This document shows, in pieces, positions 36,891 to 48,526 of a stretch of 64,000 nt of DNA (position 1 is the stretch's first letter; the number at the start of each line of letters is the position of its first letter). The DNA is from Acanthacorydalis orientalis (Eukaryota; Arthropoda; Insecta; Megaloptera; Corydalidae). Below the pieces are notes generated by a model. That model made no database searches, was not told the origin of the DNA, and was given only the letters and a program-made list of their open reading frames with translations. Location: assembly GCA_034766995.1 (NCBI GenBank), contig CM068314.1, forward strand, positions 40,137,708 through 40,201,707, in the 5' to 3' direction. Made by a program: the position numbers and the translations under genes.

Positions 36891-37389
36891 CTTATTGTTA
36901 ATTCATTAAGTTCGATGGAAAAAATAATTATTTTTTAATATTTATAAAAATTTCTGTAATTATTTTTTTTGGAGAGGTGAATCATAGATATTATGGGAAA
37001 GATACCGCCAACATTCAGTCAGTAACTAGAATAAAGTTCATATATTTGAAAATGAATTTGACGCAAGAGAAAAATCTGCTCAACTAATATACTTGTATTT
37101 AAAACTATGAAAACATAATTTCTTATTGTATAATTTCGCATTTTTTTCATTCAAAAATTTTTAAGAAATATGTGCAGATATATAAATTTTTATAAATAAA
37201 TTATGTGAAATTATATCTGATTTTATTTATATGTGTATATATTATTTTCAATGTTATATATACACTTATGTACATTTGTTTATTGAAGTCATAATATTTT
37301 TAGAAGAAATATCAAAATTAAAATCACTTGATTCATAAATTTAGTGCTCTTGATTACATATGAAACGTTAAATTAAGTATACAACTTCA

Positions 37390-37830
37390 GTTCAAACTCC
37401 TATCAACCATACCACGCAATAAACCGATAAAAACAGCATAACAACCACCTGTTTAAAGCCACTGTTTGTCACTCAACAAACACATTAAGTCTGGAAAGAA
37501 AATATAAAAACAAAGGGACGTAGTGTTTTCGAAACAGGGTGGTGGTGCGCTAAATCCACCTCTTAAAAGCAAACAATCAATAAAACCATGCGGCACAGTG
37601 AAATCGTCGCGGAATTTCATTATGAGTGATATAAAGCGATTATTTCACACCTTTGTGAGCATAGTGTGTCGCCTGTCAACGTCTGTTTATCATTCGTTCG
37701 TCTCGGTTCGATGATTCTGTTCATCGCTATTAGAATTAAACTCTTGTCGTGCGCTCTTATCGTATTGTCTTTTAATTAAGTGCCACACAACGACGTATTT
37801 ACAACGGTCGATTTATTTTCTTTCCAGTTG
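37390..37830. promoter_or_regulatory. Candidate enhancer-like island with T-box site
   Basis: CACCTG (37446-37451), a T-box consensus TCACACCT (37645-37652) and Caudal/Hox-like AATAAA sites in a 440-bp unique stretch. A 63-codon plus frame (37523-37714) is unremarkable. AAACAGGGTGGTGGTGCGC lies at about 37535. Confidence 0.32.
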
Positions 37831-39009
37831 CATTGATCTCTATTTATTTTTAGAGCTAATCAACACATACTTTATTTTTGACAGATCTTATACGACAATT
37901 AAAGAAATGTTTTGTTGTTTTTGTAGCCTTTTATTACTTTTAAAATGTTTCTCTTATGCATTATACGATGAAAAAAAATATTTTATATTTTTATGCATTT
38001 GACAAAAAGAAAATACGATTGTTTTCTATATGAGTAGTTTTAAAGATGTAATTTACTGATATTAACAATAAAAACTTCGACAAAATCAAGACTTTTTTAG
38101 GCAGCTGTATTGTTCTTAATCTATAAAAAATATGAAATCGAGACACATTTTACTAAACTTGTAGATTGATTAAAAAAGCAAATCATAAAAATATAATACT
38201 TTTATAAAAATAATTGTTTTGTTACTGGTCTTATAAATCTGTAACCCTAAACAAATATTTTAAAATATTTCTGATTTTACAGGTTTTGAAAATAAATAAC
38301 ACTATAATAAATATCGTCGAATGTATCTTTTAATAAATTAATTTTTTCAGCTACCTCATTAACCATAAAAATATCTTCGTTCAAAAATTTAACATTTTTT
38401 ATCGGAAAAAATAGGTTGATTTGTGGGTTGAATGAAAAATCCTTTTGTTAAGTGATTTTTGAAAGAGTGATAATTATTTTGGACTTCAAAATATTATCAG
38501 TAAAATTTAGAATAGATTTATAAAAAGTTAAATATTTATATTTATTTTCTAATATATATTTATTTACATATTTTTTTTACAAATCCATTTGCACAGATTG
38601 ATTTTTTTTCATTTGATATCTTCTTACTGTTTTCTTCGACTCTTTACTTTTTACAACAAATATTTATATTCTTATTAAAATTCGGTATTCAAATTAATTA
38701 AAATTTAATATAAAATATTAATTTTATTGTTATTACAATGTTATAGTATTTTATATATAACTAGTTTTAAATTTAAAAGTGATTCGTTTTATTAATTGTA
38801 CAAATAACAATAAATTGCTAAAATAATATGGAAGAAAAACATGTAGTTTACAAAATAATAAACTGAAGAATCCACATCACTTTTATGTGTGTATAACGAC
38901 TGTTCTTTATTTTCTAAACAGTGTTGATGTATTTTAATACAATTTTCTAATCGAATGATCGAGCACAATAAACCGAGCTTACTTGAATAAAACACCCTTA
39001 TTTTATGAA
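37831..39009. other. AT-rich unique spacer
   Basis: A 76-codon minus frame (39022-38792) is unrecognised; nothing else. Confidence 0.5.
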
Positions 39010-39230
39010 ATTTACTTCGCACAATAGTATGTTACACCTGTGGAGTTGATTGTAAAGTTATTGAATCAAGTGTCAAAGACTCCAACGACTAATTAGAATA
39101 AAAAAACGGCACGTCGTGTTACCGATAAACCTGCTGTGAGGTATTCTTCTAAACAATAAGTATTTACCGCACATAAATTGGTTTATATTTTATGAAAGCG
39201 TTTGTGCGGTTATATACTTATAAAAAACTA
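39010..39230. other. GC-richer island ending in a hairpin
   Basis: Unique stretch with ACGGCACGTCGTGTTACCG and, at its 3' end, the hairpin at 39156-39221. It could be the host of a small structured RNA. Confidence 0.3.
39156..39221. repeat. Imperfect hairpin, about 66 nt
   Basis: ATAAGTATTTACCGCACATAA (39156-39176) pairs with the complement of TTTGTGCGGTTATATACTTA (39201-39220): 8 bp, then a U/U mismatch, 2 bp, a one-base bulge, 7 bp, a mismatch and 2-3 bp, with a terminal loop of about 24 nt. Size and imperfect pairing resemble a miRNA precursor, but neither arm matches a miRNA I know. It lies at the end of a GC-richer island. Confidence 0.7.
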
Positions 39231-40482
39231 AACGTAATAAAATGAAAGAGGAATAGTAGTGATTATATTTATTGTAAATGATCTTTCAGTAAAATGCAAT
39301 TTCATTATATTATTAAATTAATAACTATTTATTTCATGAGTGTTCAAAAATATTCAGTAGAAAAAAATTCATTTTTTATAAAGCTTCCTTCTTATTTCAA
39401 ATATTTGTACCTTAAAGTATTTTAATTAGGATAATTTATTCTAGTCGTTAATATAAATTTATTATTTTTTTTCAATTTAATAAACTGGCAATGTAGCCAA
39501 CAAAAAAGTGACTATTAATATAGATAGATTATTTCTACAGTCATCTACATTATTTTTAATGAATAACATTTGCTCAGATGGCTAACTCTTTTGTTAATCA
39601 AAATACTGTTTTAATTAAAATGTTCGAAATTGTTATTGCTTATATTAAATAAAAAATATTTTTATTAATTCATGTGCTTGGAATATAATAACACATTACC
39701 TCGCAATATTTTTGTTGACTAGAAATTATTCAAGATCTACATTTATATGTCATCTATAATTTATTATTATATTCGAACTTGAGTGAATTTTATATTATTT
39801 ACCTGATATACAAAACAAAATATTACCAAAAATATTTCAAAATATTACATAAAAATATCCGAAAATATTACAAAAATATTTCGTTGATCTTGACAGTAAA
39901 ATTCAAATTATGGCCAATTCTATTGTTATGACTATCTGCATAAATATATATGTGTCGTTATTTAAGTTTTCTTATTTTTACTATTTAACAATATTGTATT
40001 TAAATCTACGGAATGAACATTTTGAATGTTTTGATTTAAGTACTTTACTAACCTACTATCGCTCAGATTAGAAATATTGTTCGTCGATTCAGATATAGAA
40101 TCAATCGATTAACATATCAAATGTACAGAAACAGACAGAATTTAAACAGATAAGAAGGCAGTGATTTTCACTGTTAACTATTCTCAGTAACAGTATTCAT
40201 TTGATCTTCATGTCATTTGAACCTAAATATGAATCAAAATTATCGAACTACCCTGGCAGTTTCTATTTTTATTCTACCTTAATTAATGTATAGCTACACA
40301 TATTTAATAACTTAAAAGTGATTTATGTATGTTAATTTAAGCACAAGTGTCATAATCTTTTATAGTAAAATATAAATGATTTTGAAGTGTACCATTTATA
40401 TTTTTCATACTGACATTGTTTGCTCGATAAGACATTGTTTGCACAACAGGATATTTATTGTTAACATCGATTGGTGCTATAA
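39231..40482. other. AT-rich unique spacer
   Basis: Short AAAATATT-type direct repeats at 39825-39885. A mildly less AT-rich patch at 40060-40260 has no recognised motif. Confidence 0.5.
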
Positions 40483-40642
40483 TACAAGGGTCGTTTGATA
40501 AGTATGGTAAAAATATTAGACATAAGTTAAACATCATTTTTTGGAAAAAATCAATTTTATTTTTCAACATACTCTCTATTGCGGGTTATACACTTGGACC
40601 AGCGAACTGCAAAATACGAATTGACAGCGGCGATGACATCCT

Positions 40643-40951
40643 TCATTCGACGAGAATTTCTTCCCACCGAGTCAAATTTAGGAAGAGAATGAAGTCGCAC
40701 AGGGCCAAGTCAGAAGAATAGAGTAGATGAGGAATCAATTCCAAGCCTAATACATTCAATTTTACCACTGCGACGGTAGATTTTTGGGACAGCGCATTGT
40801 CCTGGTGAAAGAGCACTTTTTGTGCGCCAATCTTAGCCGTTTTTGTTCCAGCTCTTCTTTCAAACTGTTCAGTAATGTTCCATAATAGGATCCTGATATC
40901 GTTTTTCCCTTTGTTAAGTAGTCGATCAGAATAATTCTTTGGGAATCCCAA
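40643..40951 (-). pseudogene. Mariner transposase C-terminal catalytic fragment
   Basis: A frame overlapping the preceding fragment by frameshift. The first 40 residues are out of phase; from KVLFHQDNALSQKSTVAVVK it matches mariner, with LGLELIPHLLYSSDLALCDF and RWEEILVE. It carries the second and third catalytic Asp residues. Confidence 0.85.
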
Positions 40952-41085
40952 AAAACAATGACCATCACCTTCTCAGACAACAAAACGGTCTTTGCCTTCT
41001 TCGGTGCACTTTCACCAGTCGTTGTCCACTGCTTTGACTGCTGCTTCGACTCAAGTGTGTAGTGGTGGATCCATGTTCCATCCAC
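40762..41085 (-). pseudogene. Mariner transposase catalytic-domain fragment
   Basis: A 107-codon frame starting at an internal Met just before DGTWIHHYTLESKQQSKQW, through GESAPKKAKTVLLSEKV and VFWDSQRIILIDYLTKGKTI, then LLNSLKEELEQK. It slips frame just before HQDNA, which continues in the overlapping frame 40951-40643. It contains the first catalytic Asp. Confidence 0.85.
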
Positions 41086-41811
41086 GGTGACAAATCAACG
41101 CAAAAAGCCTGCTCGTTTTTTTCCATTTTTGCGGCAACTGCTACAATTCTCACTTCAAATATCTGTAGAATATCAACTACGCATCGCTCCTGACTGAAAT
41201 TTCGCCTATGCTAGTTTGAAAAGTGACATTTGATAACCGTGACGACTCCAAATAAATGGTGGTGCCATATCACAGAAATTTACCAAACTTATGAAACGAC
41301 CCTCGTAGACCAGAAATGTGGAACTGGGGATAGGGAAGGGATATTTCGGGTGGGATGAAAATGATGATAGAAATTATTATCGATAAATAAATCTTTTTTC
41401 ATAAAATTTATGATTTACTTTCAATGAAAATTATGTCTCAAAAAATAAGAGAAACACATAAATATATTTTCATTGACATATATGATTTAGTGTATGTTAA
41501 GAGATGATCTTTTTAGCTTAGCCATCAGGTTTTCTTATTGCGATTATTTTAATAAATATATCATATTTTGTTCTGAGAAATTCATAAAATTTACGTGAAA
41601 CTATACGTAGCATAATGACATTTAATTAAGACATACAATTTAAAGTAGTTTCAATGAAAAAACAAATTGTTTGAATAACTCCAAGATAAATATAGTATTA
41701 GTAAAATTATAGGGAAATATATACATTTTAATACAGTATATAATAAATAGTATATTAAAACAATAATAGTTGTTAAAGTATAATCGAAGTATTTTAAATC
41801 AAATTTATAAT

Positions 41812-41814
<3 letters not shown>

Positions 41815-41850
<36 letters not shown>
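41815..41850. repeat. (TA)n
   Basis: Perfect. Confidence 0.95.
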
Positions 41851-41851
<1 letters not shown>

Positions 41852-41999
41852 TGATATTTACGCTTAGAAAACTAATATTAAGTCAATCAATCTGAATACA
41901 GCACGATTTAATTTAAAATCACCATCCATTATATATTATAATATAATTATTTCGCTAAAACATTACTGGCTATCCTACCAAATAACAAAGAGCAACACT

Positions 42000-42333
42000 A
42001 TAGCGGCGTCGAAATGGAAAAGTAATCTACAATTATGTAAGATATAAATTGTACACACAGGTAAAGTACATATCAAACAAACGTGCCGAACAGTAGAGTT
42101 TGCAATCACAAACATAATATTATGTTAGTTAAAAAAGTAAGCCCGGCTGGTGTACGTTAATTGCATTATAAATTCAAATGATCCGTTAAGGTTGTACGGC
42201 CATCGACTTAATGCACTGCGTCATTGGGTGGTGGCTGTTAGGTGTGTCGGCGCCTCCTGTGGGTTGGCTAGGGCGTCGGGGGCAGCGTCTCGTGGGGCGA
42301 GTCCCACCGCCCCGAAACGTGTTCTTCATCACT

Positions 42334-42335
<2 letters not shown>
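42000..42335. other. CpG-rich island, most GC-rich part of the window
   Basis: The first 200 bp mix AT homeodomain-like sites (GTTAATTGCATTATAAATTC) with unique sequence. 42215-42325 is strongly G-rich and CpG-rich. G-runs at about 42270-42297 are spaced so that four could form a quadruplex with one long loop, and GGGGCG/CGCCCC (42294-42313) is an inverted repeat. Frames of 80 and 98 codons cross it, but their N-terminal parts match no family and their ends read through a TA array. A CpG island-type promoter, a transposon remnant or an assembly insertion are all possible. Confidence 0.4.

Positions 42336-42336
<1 letters not shown>

Positions 42337-42377
<41 letters not shown>
42337..42377. 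repeat. (TA)n
   Basis: Directly follows the CpG-rich island. Confidence 0.95.
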
Positions 42378-42378
<1 letters not shown>

Positions 42379-42674
42379 TTACATTACGATAGTTTGACTT
42401 TTCACCGAAACATTTCCAATCCAATTTTATTTATGTCCGTGTCACATTTTTCAAATGTTTTGATATTTTTGTTCCATATTTCACTTCTAAAACTACTTTT
42501 ATTCTAAAAAAAAGATTTATAATTTGTATATTATATTTTTTTACATTTATTGTTTATTTACTAATAGCTGACACACTGAGTTCTTTTTTGCATAACAAGG
42601 AAAGAGAATAATTTTGCAAAAAAAAAGAAAAAATATATTGAAATTTAAAATCTTATAAATATATTAATTTATAA

Positions 42675-42680
<6 letters not shown>

Positions 42681-42713
<33 letters not shown>
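42681..42713. repeat. (TA)n
   Basis: Perfect. Confidence 0.94.
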
Positions 42714-42717
<4 letters not shown>

Positions 42718-43440
42718 ATATTTATTTTATAAAAATATATTTATAACGTGCTTCACAACAAAAGAGTGTATTATATTTTTTATTAGTTTTAATCATAAAA
42801 ATACAAATATATTACAAAGTATCGTTTTGAAACTACATACGTAATATATATTTTACATGGGATTAATCAAATTTAATATATTATTAAAATGATTTTTTTC
42901 AGCAGATTTTTTTCGTATATACAATCTTTATATGTATATACATAATTTTGAAAAATTTTGTTATAAAAGTATAAATTATTTTGTTAAATTGATGATTTTA
43001 GAGACAATTTAAGCTTAAGTATTTAATAATGAGAGTTAATAAATAAAGGTGTAGCGTTCCTTTCTTTCAACATTTTTTTTATTTCATATAAATTAGTGAA
43101 TTCATAACTAACAATTAATTTAAATATATTTTTGATAAGCAAAAACAATATATACAATTTTGGTGTTTCATGCATATAAATTGTTTTCAAATAATGATAT
43201 TATCACGTTTAATATTCATTATACTTTTTCATATTTGTAACAGATTATCTTTTTCAATATATTTTTTTTATAACAAAATATCAAAACATCATTCTTGTAT
43301 AGATTATAGTTTATTGAATTATAATTTAGATATATAAATTTAATTTTCAGATTTTCAATCGTTATTTTATAGACTTGCAGTAATTTTCAAATTTGAATAT
43401 TTTTTTATTTGTTTAATCATGTAAATATTGAAATAGGATA

Positions 43441-43469
43441 AATATATATTTATATATATATATATATTA
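43441..43469. repeat. (TA)n, short
   Basis: One TT interruption. Confidence 0.85.
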
Positions 43470-44042
43470 TATAACTTACTTAATAATCATCATTACTTAA
43501 AATATAAACCGCGGTATGCGGAAGAAGTATGAATCCAAAATTGGGTTCTATGTGATTTTCTATATATTGTCTCGTTTTAATATTTTATGAATCTGGGAAA
43601 AATATATATTAACACACCCTAACTTTTTCTTTGGGTATTAATCATAATCACCCTAAATTAATCCGGAATTTTAAAACAATTTTTACAAATTACATTTTTG
43701 CATCAATTGCAATTACGTGATACAAAAATATCATATACTGTATTCTTCTTTATGTTCACATTATAATATGTGTACCTTTTACGAACACACAACAAAAGAT
43801 ATAACTTTTTTCACAGCAATATGTAATTATGATTTCATACAATGTATCAAATAATAAATTAATTAAAACTATAACAACAATTTTATTTGTTAAGCAACTA
43901 TTTGTATCCTACGGATGACTGAAAATCTAAGCATCAAACTTTAAACTACTGCTACACTCTATTGTCAAGTAGCAGCACTATGTGTCACATATGATTGCTT
44001 TACAAGTTTTTTTACATCGAAACGAAAATACATTTTTTTGAC

Positions 44043-44057
44043 CTATATATATATAAA

Positions 44058-44093
<36 letters not shown>
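44043..44093. repeat. (TA)n, imperfect
   Basis: Interrupted by AAATATT. Confidence 0.92.
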
Positions 44094-44096
<3 letters not shown>

Positions 44097-44957
44097 TTTT
44101 TAAAATATAATATAAATAAAAAATATAATTACAATATATCGAATAAAATATTTGATTTTTGTAAAATAAACTTCATAATACTAAAAAAATATTTCCGTAT
44201 TTAATTTAAATAATTAAAGAATTATATCAGTTTTTAAATATATAATTTTTAATATATCTATTAATTTTTTTAAATAAAACACATATTGAATGTGTTAAAT
44301 AATACAAATGACAATATGAACTGAAATTCTACAATATATAAAAACCTTTTTTAAAAAAGTATACACTTATTTTAGTATGACTTTATTGTAGAATTTTTTG
44401 AAAACTGCTCCATAAAACATATCAAATAAATTTTATGTTCATATATATATATTAATATAAATAAATTCATGGCGTCTTGACTTTGTTAGGAAAGAAGAAA
44501 AATGCTATTAAAATAAGAGTTTTTAGTAGACATAATTAATATTATTTTTTTTAAATAATGAAAATCTAACTTACTTTCAAATATTAATCTTCCTCTAAAA
44601 AAATAAAAAAAGTGAAAAATTTAATTATTTGAACTAAATTCTCTAATAAAATCTAAAATACTATATGGTACTAATAAAATTGATTCCAGAGTAGGTTTTA
44701 GAAAGCTTATAAAAATGATTTATCATTTACTTCATCACAAAAAGGTACATGTATACAAAATCAAATAGTTTTTTTTGCATTTGAACATTAATTTTCTTCA
44801 TAATAATAATAGTTTCGGCAGTTCATCGTAAATTGGACTAACACCTTGTCGAATTTACCAAAAATATCTGATTTTCTAGAAAAAGATAATGAGACACACA
44901 ACAAATTTATAATATAACATAAATATAAAGTCACGTTTACTTATCATGATTATATAG

Positions 44958-45620
44958 CAATGTTGGGCAAACTGCGGCATTCAAAGCTACTCTGTACGGC
45001 TCCCGAGACAATATTGGGTTTCATTGCTATTTTCACTAAAATTTTATATTAATAATCTAAAGTATTATAGTATGTACCAATATTAGAATATTTTATATAT
45101 AAACAGGTAATTCACATTATCTTTTCAAACACCCGTATGCATTATGTGTCCAAACTGCTCTTTGTGGCTCTACGGTTATGGATAATCCTTGAGAAAGATA
45201 TAAAACTAAACAAGTTTTTTAATTATGACTTGCTGAATGCAATAAAACTAAATTAGGGACGGGTTACTGTGTAAATTTTGTGAAAAATATCTTTAAAAAT
45301 GCAACTTTTGACACGATCTCGGCAACTTTAAATACGAAACTGAAGACTAAATCAGTCTTCAACGAGTAGAGATTAAATATAGTCTGTTTTGATGAGTAGA
45401 ACTACTATATAGTTGTATTTTTTATTATTTATATTAGGTCGGTCGGAAAATAATTGTGACTTTGTATATGAATTTGAAGACTATAAACCGTAATTATTTT
45501 TCTAGCAACCTAATAAATACAATTTTAAAATAATATTTTCTGTGACTTTTGAACATTGAAAAATGTCTAACAACTATAATATGTGTGGGCTCTTATTATC
45601 AAAGAAGTTGCCCACCCCTA
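44958..45620. mobile_element. Non-autonomous hAT-like element
   Basis: The left terminus CAATGTTGGGCAAACTGCGG and the reverse-complemented right terminus TAGGGGTGGGCAACTTCTTT share the pattern YARTG/GGGTTGGGCAACT typical of hAT elements whose ends read as GGGCAA and GCGGC/GGCTC. Subterminal copies of the motif CAAACTGC...GGCTC occur at 44969-45002 and about 45152-45175. There is no transposase coding. A mariner derivative (45434-45513) is nested inside; without it the element would be about 580 bp. An 8-bp inverted repeat (TGAAGACT/AGTCTTCA, 45341-45361) lies within. No 8-bp target duplication is visible. Confidence 0.6.
45434..45513 (+). mobile_element. 80-bp mariner MITE (ends-only derivative)
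   Basis: It starts TTAGGTCGGTCGGAAAATAA and ends TTTTTCTAGCAACCTAA, flanked by TA on both sides, total 80 bp. About 28 bp of left terminal repeat is joined directly to the last 50 bp of the same mariner family (GTATATGAATTTGAAG...ATAAACCG). It has no coding capacity. It interrupts the hAT-like element at 44958-45620, so it inserted later. Confidence 0.9.
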
Positions 45621-46429
45621 AAAAAAATTAAGTAATTTTTTTTTTTAACATATGATATCCTACGACTATATCAGATTAACAGATATTGACATTCGAATTA
45701 TCGGAACTATTTTATTTACTAATATATTCTTTTTCTAACTTTAAAATTGTATCCTTATTTAAATAACCTCCAAAGATTAACAACGATTTTCTGTAAATTT
45801 TATTTTATTAAATGACAAAGAATTGTTTATCTAATAATTTAATTAGTTTTTTGGTAAATAAAGGAAAATTTCATGATTATCGATCAATCGTTGATTTATA
45901 GTTATACATAAATATTCAGAATCTTTTTAATTAATTTCTATTGAACTTGAATTCAATGTACATAGTTTAAAGGTTTTTATTTATTTTTAAATACAGGAAT
46001 ATGTTTTTTTTTGTATAAATTAAATATGTATACATATATATATATAAATCGATTGCATAGTTAATGAAAATAACAAACCTTATAAATATTTCGTATTATA
46101 ATTTTTTTTTAAATATATTATTTTAATATTTATATGTATAAGAATCAAACAGGACTATTTTAACATAGTATTAAAATTAAATTCATCTTTTATGTACATA
46201 TTTTTATATACTTACTTGTGAACATGATTTTAAAATGAAAAATGGATATTTTATTTTTAATGTACGTATTTCATTTTAGAAATAAAAAATTAACGTTCTT
46301 TTCGGTATTAACTATACTAAAAATTCAAGCTACTTTTTTTTAATCCAACCAGCATCTGTTTAATATTTAACGACTGTGTATCATGAAAACTAACAATAAA
46401 ATATCCTGAAAGAATGAGAACTTTCACTT

Positions 46430-46700
46430 GGATCCTTTTCTGTATTATCCAATATAATTTTCATACACGCTATAACACAATAACACGAGGAACGAACAAT
46501 AGAATAAAACGAACAAAACTGTCTGGTCGAGACGAACGAGAATACACATGTTCGTAATAATAAATACGTTTGTACAACAAAAACACTACTGTGACGGGAT
46601 AAGAAACCGCAGACACTAGACATATGACATATAGTTGACCACAATTATTATTCGACAACTACTTGTTGTAAACGTTGTTAGGTACACATTTAACAGTTGG
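46430..46700. promoter_or_regulatory. Candidate regulatory island
   Basis: Sox-like AACAATAG, a near-palindromic GTCTGGTCGAGAC (46521-46533) resembling paired Smad boxes, and AAACCGCAGAC. The minus frames of 84 and 62 codons overlap each other and are not recognised. Confidence 0.28.
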
Positions 46701-46879
46701 TATTTGTTTAATAAATGATCAATTATTTAATTTTCGTACAATTTCGCAAAAATTCTATAAAATAAGATGTTAGTGAAATTGATTTTGCTTACAGATGGTC
46801 AGCGTGAAACGAAATTAAGAAATTAGTAACGATTTTGCAGTTATATATTTTTACACATATTACCGCATGTAAATACAAT

Positions 46880-46913
<34 letters not shown>

Positions 46914-46930
46914 CGTATGTATGTATGTAC
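46880..46930. repeat. (TA)n(TG)n(TATG)n
   Basis: Three successive motifs. Confidence 0.95.
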
Positions 46931-47052
46931 ATATACTTACTAAGTGTGTTTAGAGAATATAACTCAAATTTATAACAAATGTTTTGATCCATTTGGAAAT
47001 GAGTCTTTCTTGATTCACTAATGATAAAAAGATTTTTCTTACAACGTTTTAA

Positions 47053-47056
<4 letters not shown>

Positions 47057-47104
<48 letters not shown>
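47057..47104. repeat. (TA)n
   Basis: Perfect. Confidence 0.96.
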
Positions 47105-47105
<1 letters not shown>

Positions 47106-47446
47106 ATATATTTTTAGTTTATAAATATTCGGTTTAAAATATTATACATTTAAAAACAATTTTTTTCTTTAAATTTTAATCAGTTGAAATAAATATGAAG
47201 TACTAAAAGTGATATATAAAATTATTTTTTTCAACCATTTATTTTTTAAAATATCTTTCTGTCATAAGTAATATTTTGCTTAATAATTGTATATTTAATT
47301 ATAAATTTCAGAAACTTAAACGTTATTGTTAGAATTAAAGATTACCTAATTAAAGTTAACTGTTCATTTGTAATTGAAATTATTTAAACTTTCTAAAGGA
47401 CTTAATCTAGTTTTGAAAGACCAATTTAACATTTTTCTGTTCTTTA

Positions 47447-47936
47447 TTAGATTGGTAGAAGAATAATTACGATTTATGACCTCCGTTCATAAACATTTGA
47501 TTTTCCTAGCTGTTTTAAGTGATCCAGAACTGTTGGATGAATAACGCCTATCTTTTGTATAAGCACTCGAATTGTGCTTAATTCTAATTCAATTAACGCT
47601 TTCAATTAATCGTTATGAACTGAAAAACGACACCCGCGATTTCCTTCTTCTTCAAATCTCTCGTCTTCAGCATGAAATTTTTTGAACCACCATTACGTTC
47701 CTTAACAATACCCATATCAAAAGCATCGTTTAATTTACGAGCAGTTTCTGCTGTTTTACCACCCGTTTTGAACTCATACAAAAAAATCTCTTGTTTGCTT
47801 CTTTTCCATCTTTAATTCAGTACCTCAATGCGAACCAAAATTAATAATAAAACATGTCTCTATTACCAAAATACAAGAAAAAATTAAGGTTAGAATACCA
47901 TAAAACAAAAACCGATTTATTTTCCTACGAACCGAA
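47447..47936 (-). mobile_element. Mariner deletion derivative, cecropia-like, copy 5
   Basis: Left end TTAGATTGGTAGAAGAATAA, right end TTCCTACGAACCGAA, each with TA alongside. Minus-strand remains of the DNA-binding half: KEVNKR/FLYEFKTGGKTAETAR, KLNDAFD, a KNFMLKT segment, then LRK/LD-HLKQLGKSN. The 5' leader is shortened by roughly 70 bp relative to copies 1, 3 and 7. Several stops. Confidence 0.85.
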
Positions 47937-47965
47937 TATAAGAAAGAAAAACTTCTTTCATTTTT

Positions 47966-47969
<4 letters not shown>

Positions 47970-48059
<90 letters not shown>
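47970..48059. repeat. (TA)n, about 90 bp
   Basis: One CA interruption; ends 7 bp before dispersed repeat X copy 1 and starts 33 bp after mariner copy 5. Confidence 0.97.
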
Positions 48060-48061
<2 letters not shown>

Positions 48062-48065
48062 GATC

Positions 48066-48106
48066 AGGCGCTAATGATCTTAGTTGTCATCGTGCTCTTA
48101 AACTTC
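48066..48106 (-). repeat. Dispersed repeat X, copy 1
   Basis: On the minus strand: AAGTTTAAGAGCACGATGAC then AACTAAGATCATTAGCGCCT. It shares the core AACTAAGRTCATTAGCRCC with copies at 54086 and 62074. It starts 7 bp from a long (TA)n array. Family not identified. Confidence 0.6.
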
Positions 48107-48467
48107 AAATGATCAACCATCGAGTTCATTTCAAGTAAAAGCAATAACTGTAGTTCCATTTAGTGTTAATTTCACATTCTTTATAGTTATGTATAGCATC
48201 AGGATTTAACTTTTCCTGAACTTGATTTATAAATCAAATGAAAGATTTCATCCAAAGCTTCTCCAATTATTTCCACATATTTCATCAAAAATATAAAAAA
48301 GATTATATTTAGCAGTGAAGTATATATGTGAACTTAGTTTGTCTATTATTTTTTATATAACTCTGTTTCATTTTTTGTATTTTCGCAATGATCACTTTAA
48401 CGTTACCTAATAACTGCGGAATTTCAAATAATGAATGTTTTCGATAACCAAACTAATATAATATCCG

Positions 48468-48470
<3 letters not shown>

Positions 48471-48523
<53 letters not shown>
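48471..48523. repeat. (TA)n
   Basis: Perfect. Confidence 0.96.

Positions 48524-48526
<3 letters not shown>

Larger units (their letters stand above)
40483..41307 (-). mobile_element. Mariner lacking the DNA-binding domain
   Basis: TIRs ACAAGGGTCGTTTGATAAGT and, reverse-complemented from the right, ACGAGGGTCGTTTCATAAGT, with TA on both sides. Length about 825 bp, roughly 400 bp short of an intact mariner. On the minus strand a few N-terminal codons (MEKNEQ, 41129) are followed immediately by FVTVDGTWIHHYT, VFWDSQRIILIDYLTKGKTI, FHQDNALSQKST, LLYSSDLALCDFILF and a C-terminus ending REYVEK. All three D,D34D positions (VDGTW, HQDNA, CDF) are still Asp, though frames shift and stops occur. The internal deletion removed the helix-turn-helix region, the opposite of what the TTAGG-ended copies lost. 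Confidence 0.88.
42714..44957. other. AT-rich unique spacer
   Basis: The longest featureless part: low-complexity AT with two weak TA tracts. The 69-codon plus frame at 43995-44204 is TA read-through. Confidence 0.55.
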
